Shown here piece after piece: positions 7,386-15,631 of a DNA stretch of 23,880 bases (positions are counted from its first letter, which is position 1; each line of letters opens with the position of its first letter). Both the position numbers and the translations under genes were made by a program. This DNA comes from a virus. The notes beneath the pieces were generated by a model that was not told the DNA's origin, did not search any database, and worked only from the letters and a program-made list of their open reading frames with translations. The DNA lies in IMG/VR virus record IMGVR_UViG_3300021959_000385, positions 1 through 23,880 of that record; one strand, 5' to 3'.

Positions 7386-10300
7386 ATGTCTCAGAATACG
7401 AACTACAATTTAGCAAACCAGAGTGGGGCAAACTTTAGGGCGGAACTAAATAATACTCTCCTAGATATTGTTTCAAATAACTCTGGTGCTTCAGAGCCAG
7501 CAACCAAGTTTGCCTATGAATTGTGGGTAGATACTAGCAATTCAGTTATGAAGATTCGCAACAGCGGAAACGATGCCTGGATAACTTTGCCATTTAGCAT
7601 TACAGCTGATAACACAGTTGATATAAATGGCGGAACAATTAATGGCATTACCAGCTTATCTTTTAGCAGTGGATCTACAGTAACAACTGTTTTGGACGAA
7701 GATGATCTTTCAAGCGATTCTGCTACAGCCCTGGCCACACAGCAATCATTAAAAACATACATTGATGCACAGGTTACGGCCCAAGATTTAGATTTCCAGG
7801 GAGATAGCGGTGGGGTGCTTTCAATTGATTTGGATAGTGAAACCTTTACTTTAAATGGCGGCACTGGAATAGATACAGTTGGCTCAGAAAACACAGTTTC
7901 TTTTGCTATTGATTCTACAGTTGCAACCCTTACTGGAACACAAACACTTACAAACAAAACAATAGATTTAGATAGCAATACTTTATCTAATATTGAAGTT
8001 GATAATTTAAAATCTGGTGTCCTGGACACAGATTTAACTTCAGTCTCTACATCCGATGATACTCTGGCCTCAGCAAAAGCAATTAAGACTTATGTTGATG
8101 CGGCCATAACAGCTGAAGATCTTGATGTAAGTGATGGATCTAATTCTGGATCTATAGACCTTGATTCAGAAACTTTAGGCTTACTCGGTGGCACTGGTGT
8201 TACTTCAGCTTTATCTGGCAACAACATTACATTTTCTATTGGCCAATCAGTTGGCACTTCAGACAATGTAACTTTTGGAGTTGTTACAGCTGCTTTAACT
8301 GGCAACGTCACTGGCCAGGTTAGTGATATATCAAACCATTCAACCTCTGATCTTAGCGAAGGATCTAATTTATATTTTACAGATGCCAGGAGCTATACAG
8401 CTTTTGATACCAGGCTTGCAACCAAAGACACAGATGATTTATCAGAAGGGAATTCTCTTTACTATACAGAGGCCAGATGGGATGCCAGGTTGGCCCAAAA
8501 AACCACAGATAACATTACAGAAGGATCTTCTAATTTATTTTTTAACAATGAAAGAACAGATGACAGGGTTTCAGCATTAATACAAAACGGCACTGGCCTT
8601 ACCTGGACTTATGATGATGCCTCTGGAACCTTAACTGGCGTTGTATCGTTATCGCCTTTTAATACATCGCAGCTTTCAGAATCTGGCAATCTGTATTACA
8701 CAGATGCTAGAGCAAGGGCCGCAATATCAGAAAACTCTGCACAGCTTGCTTATGATTCTTCAACTGGTGTTTTAACTTACAACCAGGGAAATTCAGACAC
8801 AGTAGCAGAAGGCTCTACTAATTTATTTTTTACAGATACCAGAGTAGCAACTAAGATTGATTCTTATGTAAATAAAGCGTTTGTAGATGCACTCAATGTT
8901 GTAGCTGCATCAACCTCTGGAAATTCTGCTACAGCCACAGCACTAGCTACGGCCAGAGCTTTTTCTATTACAGGAGATGCTACAGCTTCAGCTCAAAACT
9001 TTGATGGTTCAGGTAATGTAGTTTTAACTTTAACAATTGATGATGATGCAATTGCCCTGGGAACAAAAACCACAGGTAATTATATTGCCACGATTGCAGG
9101 CACTGCCAATGAAATAGAAGTTTCTGGATCAGGATCTGAAACAGCAGCAGTAACTATTGGCCTGCCAGATGATGTATCAATAGCAAATGATTTAACAGTT
9201 GCTGGAGATTTAACAGTTAATGGAGATTTAACTTATTTAGATACAACCAATTTAAAAATAGAAGATAATTTATTTGAATTAAATGCAAACTTAACTGGCA
9301 GCCCAGTTAATGATTCTGGAATGTTAATACAAAGAGGATCTTCAGATAATGCTGTATTTATTTGGGATGAATCAGCAGATAAATTTACTCTGGGGCTAAC
9401 AACAGCAGATGGATCTGCAACAGGCAATATAACCCTGGCTTCATTAGGAACATTGGTTGCTAATGTAGAAGGAGCAATTACAGGTAATGTTACTGGCCAG
9501 GTTTCTACTTTATCTAATCACACCACCGCAGACCTAAGCGAAAATACAAATTTATATTTTACTAATGCCAGGGCACGTTCTGCAATTTCAGCAACAGGAG
9601 ATATTTCTTATAACAGTTCAACTGGTGTTATATCTTTTACAGCTTCAGCTGCACCAGTAACTTCTGTTAATTCAGAAACTGGGGCCGTGGTTTTAGATAG
9701 CGATGATGTAGCAGAAGGCACAAGCAATCTTTATTACACAGATGCCAGGGCCAGGGCGGCCATATCTGAAGGATCAACACAATTAAGTTATAACTCTGGA
9801 ACAGGTGTTCTAACATTTACGCAGGGCAACACGGACACAGTTGCAGAAGGATCAAGCAACTTGTATTACACAGATACCAGGGTTGCTACAAAAGTTGATT
9901 CTTATGTTGATAAGGCATTTGTAGATAACTTATCAGTAGTGGCCGCAAGTGCGACAGGCAATGCAGGAACTGCTACAACATTACAAACAGCAAGAACTAT
10001 TGCTGGCGTTTCATTTGATGGATCTGCAAATATTTCTCTTAACACATCAAACGTCACTGAAGATAGTGGCTACCTTTACTACACAGATGCCAGGGGCAAC
10101 AGTGCAATTGATACCAGGGTAAACAAAGCCTTTGTTGATGCTTTGAATGTAGTGGCCGCCTCAACAACAGGCAACGCTGGTTCTGCAACAGTTTTGGCAA
10201 CGGCCAGGACAATAGCAGGGGTGAGCTTTGATGGATCCGCAAATATTGCATTAGATACAGCGGACATTACAGAAGATGCCTCTGCTTTGTATTTTACTGA

Positions 10301-12065
10301 TTCCAGGGCCAGATCTGCCATTAGTGCTTCTGGATCTCTTTCCTATAACTCATCAACTGGCGTACTTTCATTTACCCAAAGGACTGATGCAGAAGTGCAG
10401 GCCTTAATAACAGCTGGCACTGGCGTTGGGGTTTCTAGTGGCGTGATTTCTATTGGCCAGGCCGTAGCAACTTCTGATTCTCCAACATTTGCCAACATGA
10501 CTTTAAGTGGCACTGGCTCTATAAAAGTTCCAAGTGGCACTACAGCACAAAGAGATGGATCACCTGCAAATGGAATGTTCAGATACAACTCTGAAGATGC
10601 TCAGTTTGAGGGTTATGCCGATGATGCTTGGGGTGCTATTGCAGGTTCAGGTGGTGGTGCTTCAGCAATGGAGACCAACAACTTTACAGGCGATGGTTCT
10701 ACCACTGCATTTACATTAAGCTCAAGTGTTTCAGATGAAGATAATTTATTAGCTTTTATAGAAGGTGTTTACCAAAACAAAGCTGATTTTGTTGCTTCAG
10801 GAACTACCATAACTTTTGATACAGCTCCTGCTAGCAGCAGAAACATAGTTGTACATCATGTTAAATCATCTATCAGTGGCAGCAATGTCATACTAAATTC
10901 ATTTACAGGCGATGGCTCAGATACAACCTTTACATTATCAACAGCACCACAATCTGAAAACAATACTCAGGTTTACTTAAATGGTGTTTACCAAAACAAA
11001 ACAACTTACTCAGTTTCAGGAACAACTTTAACTTTTGATGCAGCTCCTGCTAATACAGTGGCTATCGAAGTAATGATGTTTACACAGACAACTGTTAATG
11101 AGCCAGCAGCAAATACAGTAGGCGTTACACAGCTTGATTTAAGCGATGGCACAAGTGGTCAGGTCTTAACAACCGATGGCTCTGGCACTTTATCATTCTC
11201 AACAGTTGCTGGTACTACGATTAACAACAATGCTGATAACAGAATCATAACTGGTAGTGGTACTGCTAATACTTTAGAAGGTGAAGCTGGTTTTGTATTT
11301 GATGCTGGTGAGGCAAAAATTACAAATACCAATACAGGATCAGAGTCTATTTTTAGACTTTTCCAAGATTCTAATACCCCAGCCCAACAAGCAAGATTAA
11401 CATTTACAAGAGACTGCGATGCTGGTACTGAGAGAGATGTTGCACATATTGCTGCAATTAGAGAGGGTGGCAATGACACTGCTTTAGGATTTTATACAGA
11501 TACTACAGGCTCGGGTTCTTCAGCAGTAGAGCAAATGCGAATTAATGCTGGTGGAAATGTGTTAATTGGCACTACCTCAGACACTTTATCTGGCACAGAT
11601 GCAGGTTTTGTTTTTAAGGGCGATGGCAACGCTTCCTTTGTTACAAGCACTGGTGTTTTGTATATGCGAAGAACGGGATCAGATAGTGTTCACATAAAAT
11701 TCAGATCAACAACAAATGCTTCAGTTGGTCAAATATCTTCCGATGGTTCAAACACCACTTATTCAACATCTTCTGATTATAGATTAAAAGAAAATGTTAT
11801 TTACGATTGGGATGCAACCACAAGATTAAAACAGCTAAAACCTGCAAGATTTAATTTTTTACAAGGTAACACTGAAACGCAAGATGGCTTCTTGGCACAC
11901 GAAGTTCAAACCATTGTTCCCACAGCAGTAGAGGGTATTAAAGATGCTGTAGATGAAAATGGAGATGTAGACCCACAAAGCATAGATCATAGCCAGCTTG
12001 TTCCATTGCTTGTAAAAACAATACAAGAACTAGAAACACGAATTACACAATTAGAAAACGCTTAA
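7386..12065 (+). CDS. Long tail fibre with S74 intramolecular chaperone (chimeric)
   Basis: A 1559-residue fibre. Residues 1-100 are a likely docking head. About 330-1000 holds ten 'LYFTDAR'-type repeats and three copies of a 'VNKAFVDAL' block. About 1100-1240 has two tandem 'F-T-G-D-G-S ... Y-Q-N-K' modules. The C-terminal ~100 residues are a Peptidase_S74 domain: Ser1463 and Lys1468 have the S-x4-K spacing of the autocleaving endosialidase-type chaperone, followed by 'DGFLAHEVQ'. The domain drives trimer folding and is then cut off. Base usage changes near 10.46-10.56 kb (residue ~1025-1060): CCWGG and RGATCY are dense before and absent after, so the distal part appears exchanged. Confidence 0.9.
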   Translation: MSQNTNYNLANQSGANFRAELNNTLLDIVSNNSGASEPATKFAYELWVDTSNSVMKIRNSGNDAWITLPFSITADNTVDINGGTINGITSLSFSSGSTVTTVLDEDDLSSDSATALATQQSLKTYIDAQVTAQDLDFQGDSGGVLSIDLDSETFTLNGGTGIDTVGSENTVSFAIDSTVATLTGTQTLTNKTIDLDSNTLSNIEVDNLKSGVLDTDLTSVSTSDDTLASAKAIKTYVDAAITAEDLDVSDGSNSGSIDLDSETLGLLGGTGVTSALSGNNITFSIGQSVGTSDNVTFGVVTAALTGNVTGQVSDISNHSTSDLSEGSNLYFTDARSYTAFDTRLATKDTDDLSEGNSLYYTEARWDARLAQKTTDNITEGSSNLFFNNERTDDRVSALIQNGTGLTWTYDDASGTLTGVVSLSPFNTSQLSESGNLYYTDARARAAISENSAQLAYDSSTGVLTYNQGNSDTVAEGSTNLFFTDTRVATKIDSYVNKAFVDALNVVAASTSGNSATATALATARAFSITGDATASAQNFDGSGNVVLTLTIDDDAIALGTKTTGNYIATIAGTANEIEVSGSGSETAAVTIGLPDDVSIANDLTVAGDLTVNGDLTYLDTTNLKIEDNLFELNANLTGSPVNDSGMLIQRGSSDNAVFIWDESADKFTLGLTTADGSATGNITLASLGTLVANVEGAITGNVTGQVSTLSNHTTADLSENTNLYFTNARARSAISATGDISYNSSTGVISFTASAAPVTSVNSETGAVVLDSDDVAEGTSNLYYTDARARAAISEGSTQLSYNSGTGVLTFTQGNTDTVAEGSSNLYYTDTRVATKVDSYVDKAFVDNLSVVAASATGNAGTATTLQTARTIAGVSFDGSANISLNTSNVTEDSGYLYYTDARGNSAIDTRVNKAFVDALNVVAASTTGNAGSATVLATARTIAGVSFDGSANIALDTADITEDASALYFTDSRARSAISASGSLSYNSSTGVLSFTQRTDAEVQALITAGTGVGVSSGVISIGQAVATSDSPTFANMTLSGTGSIKVPSGTTAQRDGSPANGMFRYNSEDAQFEGYADDAWGAIAGSGGGASAMETNNFTGDGSTTAFTLSSSVSDEDNLLAFIEGVYQNKADFVASGTTITFDTAPASSRNIVVHHVKSSISGSNVILNSFTGDGSDTTFTLSTAPQSENNTQVYLNGVYQNKTTYSVSGTTLTFDAAPANTVAIEVMMFTQTTVNEPAANTVGVTQLDLSDGTSGQVLTTDGSGTLSFSTVAGTTINNNADNRIITGSGTANTLEGEAGFVFDAGEAKITNTNTGSESIFRLFQDSNTPAQQARLTFTRDCDAGTERDVAHIAAIREGGNDTALGFYTDTTGSGSSAVEQMRINAGGNVLIGTTSDTLSGTDAGFVFKGDGNASFVTSTGVLYMRRTGSDSVHIKFRSTTNASVGQISSDGSNTTYSTSSDYRLKENVIYDWDATTRLKQLKPARFNFLQGNTETQDGFLAHEVQTIVPTAVEGIKDAVDENGDVDPQSIDHSQLVPLLVKTIQELETRITQLENA
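8353..10330 (+). repeat. Fibre shaft repeats of the LYFTDAR type
   Basis: Ten degenerate copies of a unit of the form 'E-G-S-N-L-Y-F-T-D-A-R-A-R-x-A-I' begin near 8365, 8453, 8530, 8689, 8818, 9550, 9730, 9858, 10072 and 10288. Three longer copies of 'VNKAFVDAL-NVVAAST' lie near 8865, 9905 and 10118. They are coding repeats of the trimeric shaft and possible substrates for recombination. Confidence 0.8.
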
Positions 12066-12080
12066 AGAGGAAAATAAAAA

Positions 12081-12122
12081 ATGGCAAATACAAAAGTAAC
12101 ACAGGAACTTATAGATGGCTAA
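12081..12122 (+). pseudogene. 13-codon remnant of a fibre N-terminus (leader ORF)
   Basis: ATG 12081 to TAA 12120-12122 encodes M-A-N-T-K-V-T-Q-E-L-I-D-G, the opening of the fibre family that begins at 12115 (MANTKITSHVIAD) and 13558 (MANTKIPSELIADG). An AGAGG site stands before it, and it overlaps the start of the next fibre by 8 bases. It looks like the 5' end of an older fibre gene cut off by a module exchange at the shared GATGGC word. It may now act as a leader that feeds ribosomes to the fibre behind it. Confidence 0.7.
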
Positions 12123-13557
12123 TACTAAGATCACATCACACGTCATAGCAGACAATGCTATCACCACTGCAGCGATTGCGGATGATGCAGTTACAGGTGC
12201 AAAGATAGAAAACGCTGTAACCATTACAACTTCTGTTACAACTCCATTAGTAGATGCAGCTATTTTAGATGGTGAAAACTTCAAGGTAAATGGCGGACAG
12301 GGTTCTGACGGACAACTTCTAACCTCTACAGGTAGCGGAGTTGCTTGGGAAGATGCACCTGCAGGTGGTCCTACATTTAAAACCTTTGGCACATCTTCCA
12401 TAATGATTGGTGATGATGCTACAGGCACGATTGATGCAGCTAATTATAATACTGGCGTTGGGGTAGATGTTTTTGCAGCACTTACTACTGGTGTTAGTAA
12501 TGTCGCAGTAGGATTCTCTGCAGCCAAAGCTTTAACAACAGGTGTTCGCAATGTATTTATTGGAAAAGAAGCAGGAAGCATAGGTACAACAACAAGTTAT
12601 TCAGTTGGTATTGGTAGAGAATCACTTAAAAATGCAACTGGCAATAATAATACAGCAGTTGGTTATGTAGCCCTAAAAGGATTAACTTCGGGCGAGAGTA
12701 ATACCGCAGTAGGTAGAAGTGCAATGACTGGTGTTGTTACAGGAGATAATAACACAGCAGTGGGTTATGGATCAGGTGCTGCTATTACTTCAGGTATAAC
12801 TAATGTAGCGGTTGGACACAATGCATTAAAGGCAAATACAACAGGCTCAGCCAACACTTCTTTAGGTCAAGACTCTTTACAGGCAGAAGTAACTGGTGAG
12901 GGGAATGTAGCAGTAGGCACAAGTTCTTTGTATACATCCAATGGCGGTTCTTGGAATACATCCGCAGGTTGGAATGCAGGACTAAGTAACACGACGGGCA
13001 GTTATAACTGTTTTTTTGGTATGAAAGCTGGTAGAGATGTTACAACAGGTTCAAACAATGTTCTTATTGGTGGTTCAGCAGGTCGGACAAATCAACCCAC
13101 AACAGCAATTACAACCCAATCAAATAGAATTATTATGGGTAATGCTGATCATACCAATGCTCACATTGCAATATCTTGGACAGTGACTTCTGATAAACGA
13201 GATAAAACAGATGTAACTCCACTAGACATGGGATTGAGTTTTATTAACAAACTAGAACCTGTCATTTATAAGTGGGATAAACGAGCAAAATATGAAGAAG
13301 GAAATACTCCTGACGGCACACACAAAGAAAGTTGGACAGATGTAGGTTTCTTAGCTCAAGATGTTGAAGAAATAGAAGCAGAGTTTGGTCATAAAATAGA
13401 AGATGAAACTAACTTAACAACATACGCGAGTGAGGATAAAGATCATTATGGTCTTACTTACGAAAAATTTGTACCTATGCTAGTCAAAGCCTTACAAGAA
13501 GCAGATGCTAAAATAGATGCTTTAACAGCACGAATAGAAACACTGGAGAACGCATAG
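12115..13557 (+). CDS. Second tail fibre: YadA-head-like beta-roll plus S74 chaperone
   Basis: 480 residues. The N-terminus has repeats 'VIADNAITTAAIADDAVTGAK', also seen in the tip protein and in the next gene. About residues 110-330 consist of 12-16 residue repeats such as 'NTAVGYGSGAAITSG' and 'NVAVGHNALKANTTG', the left-handed beta-roll of YadA-head/Hep_Hag trimeric adhesins. The last ~125 residues are a Peptidase_S74 domain with Ser359 and Lys364 (S-x4-K) and 'VGFLAQDVEEIEAEFG'. No capsid or baseplate anchor is visible, so it probably attaches through its N-terminal repeats. A leader remnant (12081-12122) overlaps the start. It lacks the CCWGG words that fill the backbone. Confidence 0.88.
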   Translation: MANTKITSHVIADNAITTAAIADDAVTGAKIENAVTITTSVTTPLVDAAILDGENFKVNGGQGSDGQLLTSTGSGVAWEDAPAGGPTFKTFGTSSIMIGDDATGTIDAANYNTGVGVDVFAALTTGVSNVAVGFSAAKALTTGVRNVFIGKEAGSIGTTTSYSVGIGRESLKNATGNNNTAVGYVALKGLTSGESNTAVGRSAMTGVVTGDNNTAVGYGSGAAITSGITNVAVGHNALKANTTGSANTSLGQDSLQAEVTGEGNVAVGTSSLYTSNGGSWNTSAGWNAGLSNTTGSYNCFFGMKAGRDVTTGSNNVLIGGSAGRTNQPTTAITTQSNRIIMGNADHTNAHIAISWTVTSDKRDKTDVTPLDMGLSFINKLEPVIYKWDKRAKYEEGNTPDGTHKESWTDVGFLAQDVEEIEAEFGHKIEDETNLTTYASEDKDHYGLTYEKFVPMLVKALQEADAKIDALTARIETLENA

Positions 13558-14640
13558 ATGGCAAACACAAAAATACCAAGTGAGCTGATAGCAGATGGCA
13601 GCATAGTTACGGCCAAGATTGCAGATGATGCGGTAAGCGCAGACAAGTTAGCTTCTAGTGCAGTTGTTACGGCTTCTATAGTTGATGATGCTATAACCTC
13701 TGCCAAGATTGTAGACAATCCTACATTTAGTGGCACTGAGTCTATAACCATCCCGTCAGGAACTACAGCACAAAGAGCAAGTAGCCCTGCAAATGGTATG
13801 GTTCGTTACAATACAACAGAATCAACAGTGGAAGGCTATATTAGTGGTCAGTGGAGAGAATTACAAACAGCAGGTTATGCATACACCTTAGAATATGTAG
13901 TAGTTGCAGGTGGTGGTGCGGGTGGAACAGGTGCATATTCTGATGCAGCAGGTGGTGCAGGTGGGGGTGGTTATCGTTCATCTGTATCTGGTGAAAGTTC
14001 AGGGCGCGGTGCAAGTGCTGAAGCAGCAATGACAGTAAACCCAACTACAGTTTATACAATTACAGTAGGTGCGGGTGGCTCAAATGCCGTTGGTGGTAAC
14101 TCATTAATTTCAGGCTCAGGCTTAACCACGATTACATCTAATGGTGGTGGAGAGGGTGGAGATAGACAAGGATCAAATAACAAAGATGGTGGTTGCGGTG
14201 GCGGTGGTGGTTACCTTTATCCAGCAGCAGGTTCAGGAACAACAGGGCAAGGATATGATGGCGGTCTTTTTGCTTCATCTTATTATCCTGCAGCTGGCGG
14301 TGGTGGTGCAGGTGGCACAGCAACTGGAAGTGTCAATGAAGTTGGTGGAGCAGGTGTAGCAACAAGCGTTACTGGTTCTGCAGTTACCTATGCTTTAGGC
14401 GGTCATGGTGGTAATAGCACTAACGGAGCAAGCCCAGTGGCAGGCGGTGCAAACACTGGAACAGGTGGTGGCGGTTATTATGGCAGTGGTGGTAATGGTG
14501 CAAATGGTGGTTCAGGAATTGTCATTTTAAAAGTACCTACTGCCTCATATTCAGGAACAACAACTGGCTCACCTACAGTCACTACAGTTGGTGATTATAA
14601 AATAATTAAATTTACAAGCTCAGGAACATACACAGGATAA
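13558..14640 (+). CDS. Glycine-rich tail adhesin
   Basis: 360 residues, beginning one base after the previous stop. The N-terminal ~60 residues are 'IADGSIVTAKIADDAVSADKL' repeats. A linker 'SGTTAQRASSPANGMVRYN' is nearly the same as one in fibre 1 near 10540-10590. From about residue 115 ('YVVVAGGGAGGTG') to 325 ('GGSGIVILKV') is a glycine-rich domain in which Gly runs separate short variable loops. Glycine-rich adhesins of this type can pack polyglycine helices and present receptor-binding loops, as known for distal adhesins of some T-even phages. The likely role is receptor binding at the fibre tip. The GGT/GGC-rich DNA is a plausible place for slippage or loop exchange. Confidence 0.8.
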   Translation: MANTKIPSELIADGSIVTAKIADDAVSADKLASSAVVTASIVDDAITSAKIVDNPTFSGTESITIPSGTTAQRASSPANGMVRYNTTESTVEGYISGQWRELQTAGYAYTLEYVVVAGGGAGGTGAYSDAAGGAGGGGYRSSVSGESSGRGASAEAAMTVNPTTVYTITVGAGGSNAVGGNSLISGSGLTTITSNGGGEGGDRQGSNNKDGGCGGGGGYLYPAAGSGTTGQGYDGGLFASSYYPAAGGGGAGGTATGSVNEVGGAGVATSVTGSAVTYALGGHGGNSTNGASPVAGGANTGTGGGGYYGSGGNGANGGSGIVILKVPTASYSGTTTGSPTVTTVGDYKIIKFTSSGTYTG

Positions 14641-14642
14641 AA

Positions 14643-14999
14643 ATGGCACATTTTGCAAAGGTTAAAAATAGAATAGTTACAAATGTAATAGTTGCAGATC
14701 AAGATTTTGTAGATAGTTACATAGACCATGAAGCAGGTAAATGGATTAAAACAAGCTATAACACAATGGGTGGTGTACATACAGAAGGTAAAACTCCATT
14801 AAGAAAAAACTTTGCTTCTATAGGCGGTGTTTATGATGCAGAAAGAGATGCTTTTTATGAACAACAGCCATATCCATCATGGACATTAGATGATAATAGC
14901 TGTTTATGGCAGCCACCAGTTGCATATCCTAATGATGGCAGTAATTACAAATGGAACGAAGATGGCCAAGAATGGGAACTAATTGATAATTCTGTATAA
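14643..14999 (+). CDS. Conserved small protein after the adhesin, function unknown
   Basis: 118 residues, two bases after the adhesin stop. The C-terminal half has a recognisable pattern, 'YPSWTLDDNSCLWQPPVAYP' then 'DG-x-x-Y-K-W-N-E' and 'W-E-L-I', which I associate with small proteins next to fibre genes in marine T4-like and other phages. It is rich in Trp and Tyr and lacks signal peptide or membrane segments. The position suggests a fibre-associated subunit or assembly helper; no activity can be assigned. It belongs to the CCWGG-free block, so it probably moved together with the fibre genes. Confidence 0.65.
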   Translation: MAHFAKVKNRIVTNVIVADQDFVDSYIDHEAGKWIKTSYNTMGGVHTEGKTPLRKNFASIGGVYDAERDAFYEQQPYPSWTLDDNSCLWQPPVAYPNDGSNYKWNEDGQEWELIDNSV

Positions 15000-15005
15000 T
15001 AAAAT

Positions 15006-15024
15006 TTTATAAACAACAAAAGGG
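15006..15024 (+). promoter_or_regulatory. TATAAAYA element before the lysis operon
   Basis: TTTATAAACAACAAAAGGG, identical over 19 bases to 7361-7379. It is the only spacer between the fibre block and the lysis operon. AGGGAG at its end is the likely ribosome site for ATG 15038. Confidence 0.5.
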
Positions 15025-15036
15025 AGTATTAATACT
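15025..15036. promoter_or_regulatory. Perfect 12-base palindrome at the lysis operon ribosome site
   Basis: AGTATTAATACT is its own reverse complement and lies exactly between AGGG and ATG 15038. It could be an operator or could fold to mask the start. It may also be chance in AT-rich DNA. Confidence 0.3.
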
Positions 15037-15037
15037 T

Positions 15038-15310
15038 ATGAGCGATAAAAATAAAAAAACAGAAGAAGAAGTGATAGCGGATCCAGTGGTCATTAACATT
15101 GAAGATGGAGAGGGCAATGTTAGATCCTGGAAACAATCAGAGTGCACAGAACATCAATTGCAGCTGATTAGAGAACTAGAACCTATTTCTAAAGCTTTGG
15201 TAAATTTAGAAACTGAATTTGCCAGGGTAAACAGAGACAAGCAATATCGCTTAGATGATTTTATTGCAGCTGGCAAAGAAGCTGAAGCTGAACAACCAGA
15301 GGAAAAATAA
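15038..15310 (+). CDS. Unknown small acidic protein opening the lysis operon
   Basis: 90 residues, highly charged at both ends (K/E-rich start, 'EAEAEQPEEK' end) with a helical middle ('QLQLIRELEPISKALVNLETEFARV') likely to form a coiled coil. No membrane segment or catalytic motif is visible. It opens the operon of small lysis genes, one base before the next start, behind the 15006 promoter-like element. Similar small acidic proteins occur before lysis genes in marine phages, but I cannot name a function. Confidence 0.6.
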   Translation: MSDKNKKTEEEVIADPVVINIEDGEGNVRSWKQSECTEHQLQLIRELEPISKALVNLETEFARVNRDKQYRLDDFIAAGKEAEAEQPEEK

Positions 15311-15311
15311 T

Positions 15312-15419
15312 ATGGATATGTTAATAATGTTATTACTGTTTACAGTATTTTTAGGATTTTCAATTCGTAAATTTCAACCAGATCGTTGGGCCAAGATTAA
15401 ACAATTTTTGAAATTCTAA
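15312..15419 (+). CDS. 35-residue single-pass membrane protein
   Basis: ATG 15312 to TAA 15417-15419 encodes a hydrophobic helix ('MLIMLLLFTVFLGF') followed by a basic tail (R19, K20, R25, K28, K30, K34). The stop overlaps the next start (TAATG). A short N-terminal membrane segment with a positive C-terminus, one gene ahead of other lysis proteins, fits a small holin accessory or pinholin-like protein, but this is inference. Confidence 0.55.
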   Translation: MDMLIMLLLFTVFLGFSIRKFQPDRWAKIKQFLKF

Positions 15420-15631
15420 TGCCCAACAAACCCACAGCTGCAACCATACACACTGAGTTACAAGTGCACATAAAAGAAAATGAGGAAAGGTGGAAAACTA
15501 ACTTTAAGCAATTAGATAAGTTAGAAGAACAAATAGCCAGGTTGCAGTGGTGGATTATTGGCGGTGTATCTAGCATAGGTATATCGCTATTTACTTTGAT
15601 ACTTACTTTTTTAATCAGGATGAATTATTAA
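15419..15631 (+). CDS. Coiled-coil plus C-terminal membrane helix protein (lysis accessory)
   Basis: 70 residues: about residues 12-42 are a charged amphipathic helix ('LQVHIKENEERWKTNFKQLD', then 'KLEEQIARLQ'), followed by a membrane helix at about 44-66 ('WWIIGGVSSIGISLFTLILT'). This plan resembles XhlA-type haemolysin/holin helpers. It overlaps both neighbours by one base. The likely role is to work with the holin in timing membrane opening. The ORF is convincing; the family call is tentative. Confidence 0.65.
   Translation: MPNKPTAATIHTELQVHIKENEERWKTNFKQLDKLEEQIARLQWWIIGGVSSIGISLFTLILTFLIRMNY

Noticed and set aside
7514-8029. Minus-strand ORF (171 aa) antisense to fibre 1
   Set aside because: It is a shadow of Ser/Thr/Asp-rich fibre codons, with no family pattern and no ribosome site of note.
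8353-10330. CRISPR array or tandem DNA repeat
   Set aside because: The repeats are coding, in frame, degenerate and irregularly spaced; they are protein shaft repeats.
13841-14359. Several His/Leu-rich or Val-rich ORFs overlapping the adhesin
   Set aside because: They are artefacts of GGT/GGC repeats read in other frames.
12115-14640. Diversity-generating retroelement in the fibre/adhesin region
   Set aside because: No reverse transcriptase, template repeat or adenine-specific variable repeat was found in the window.
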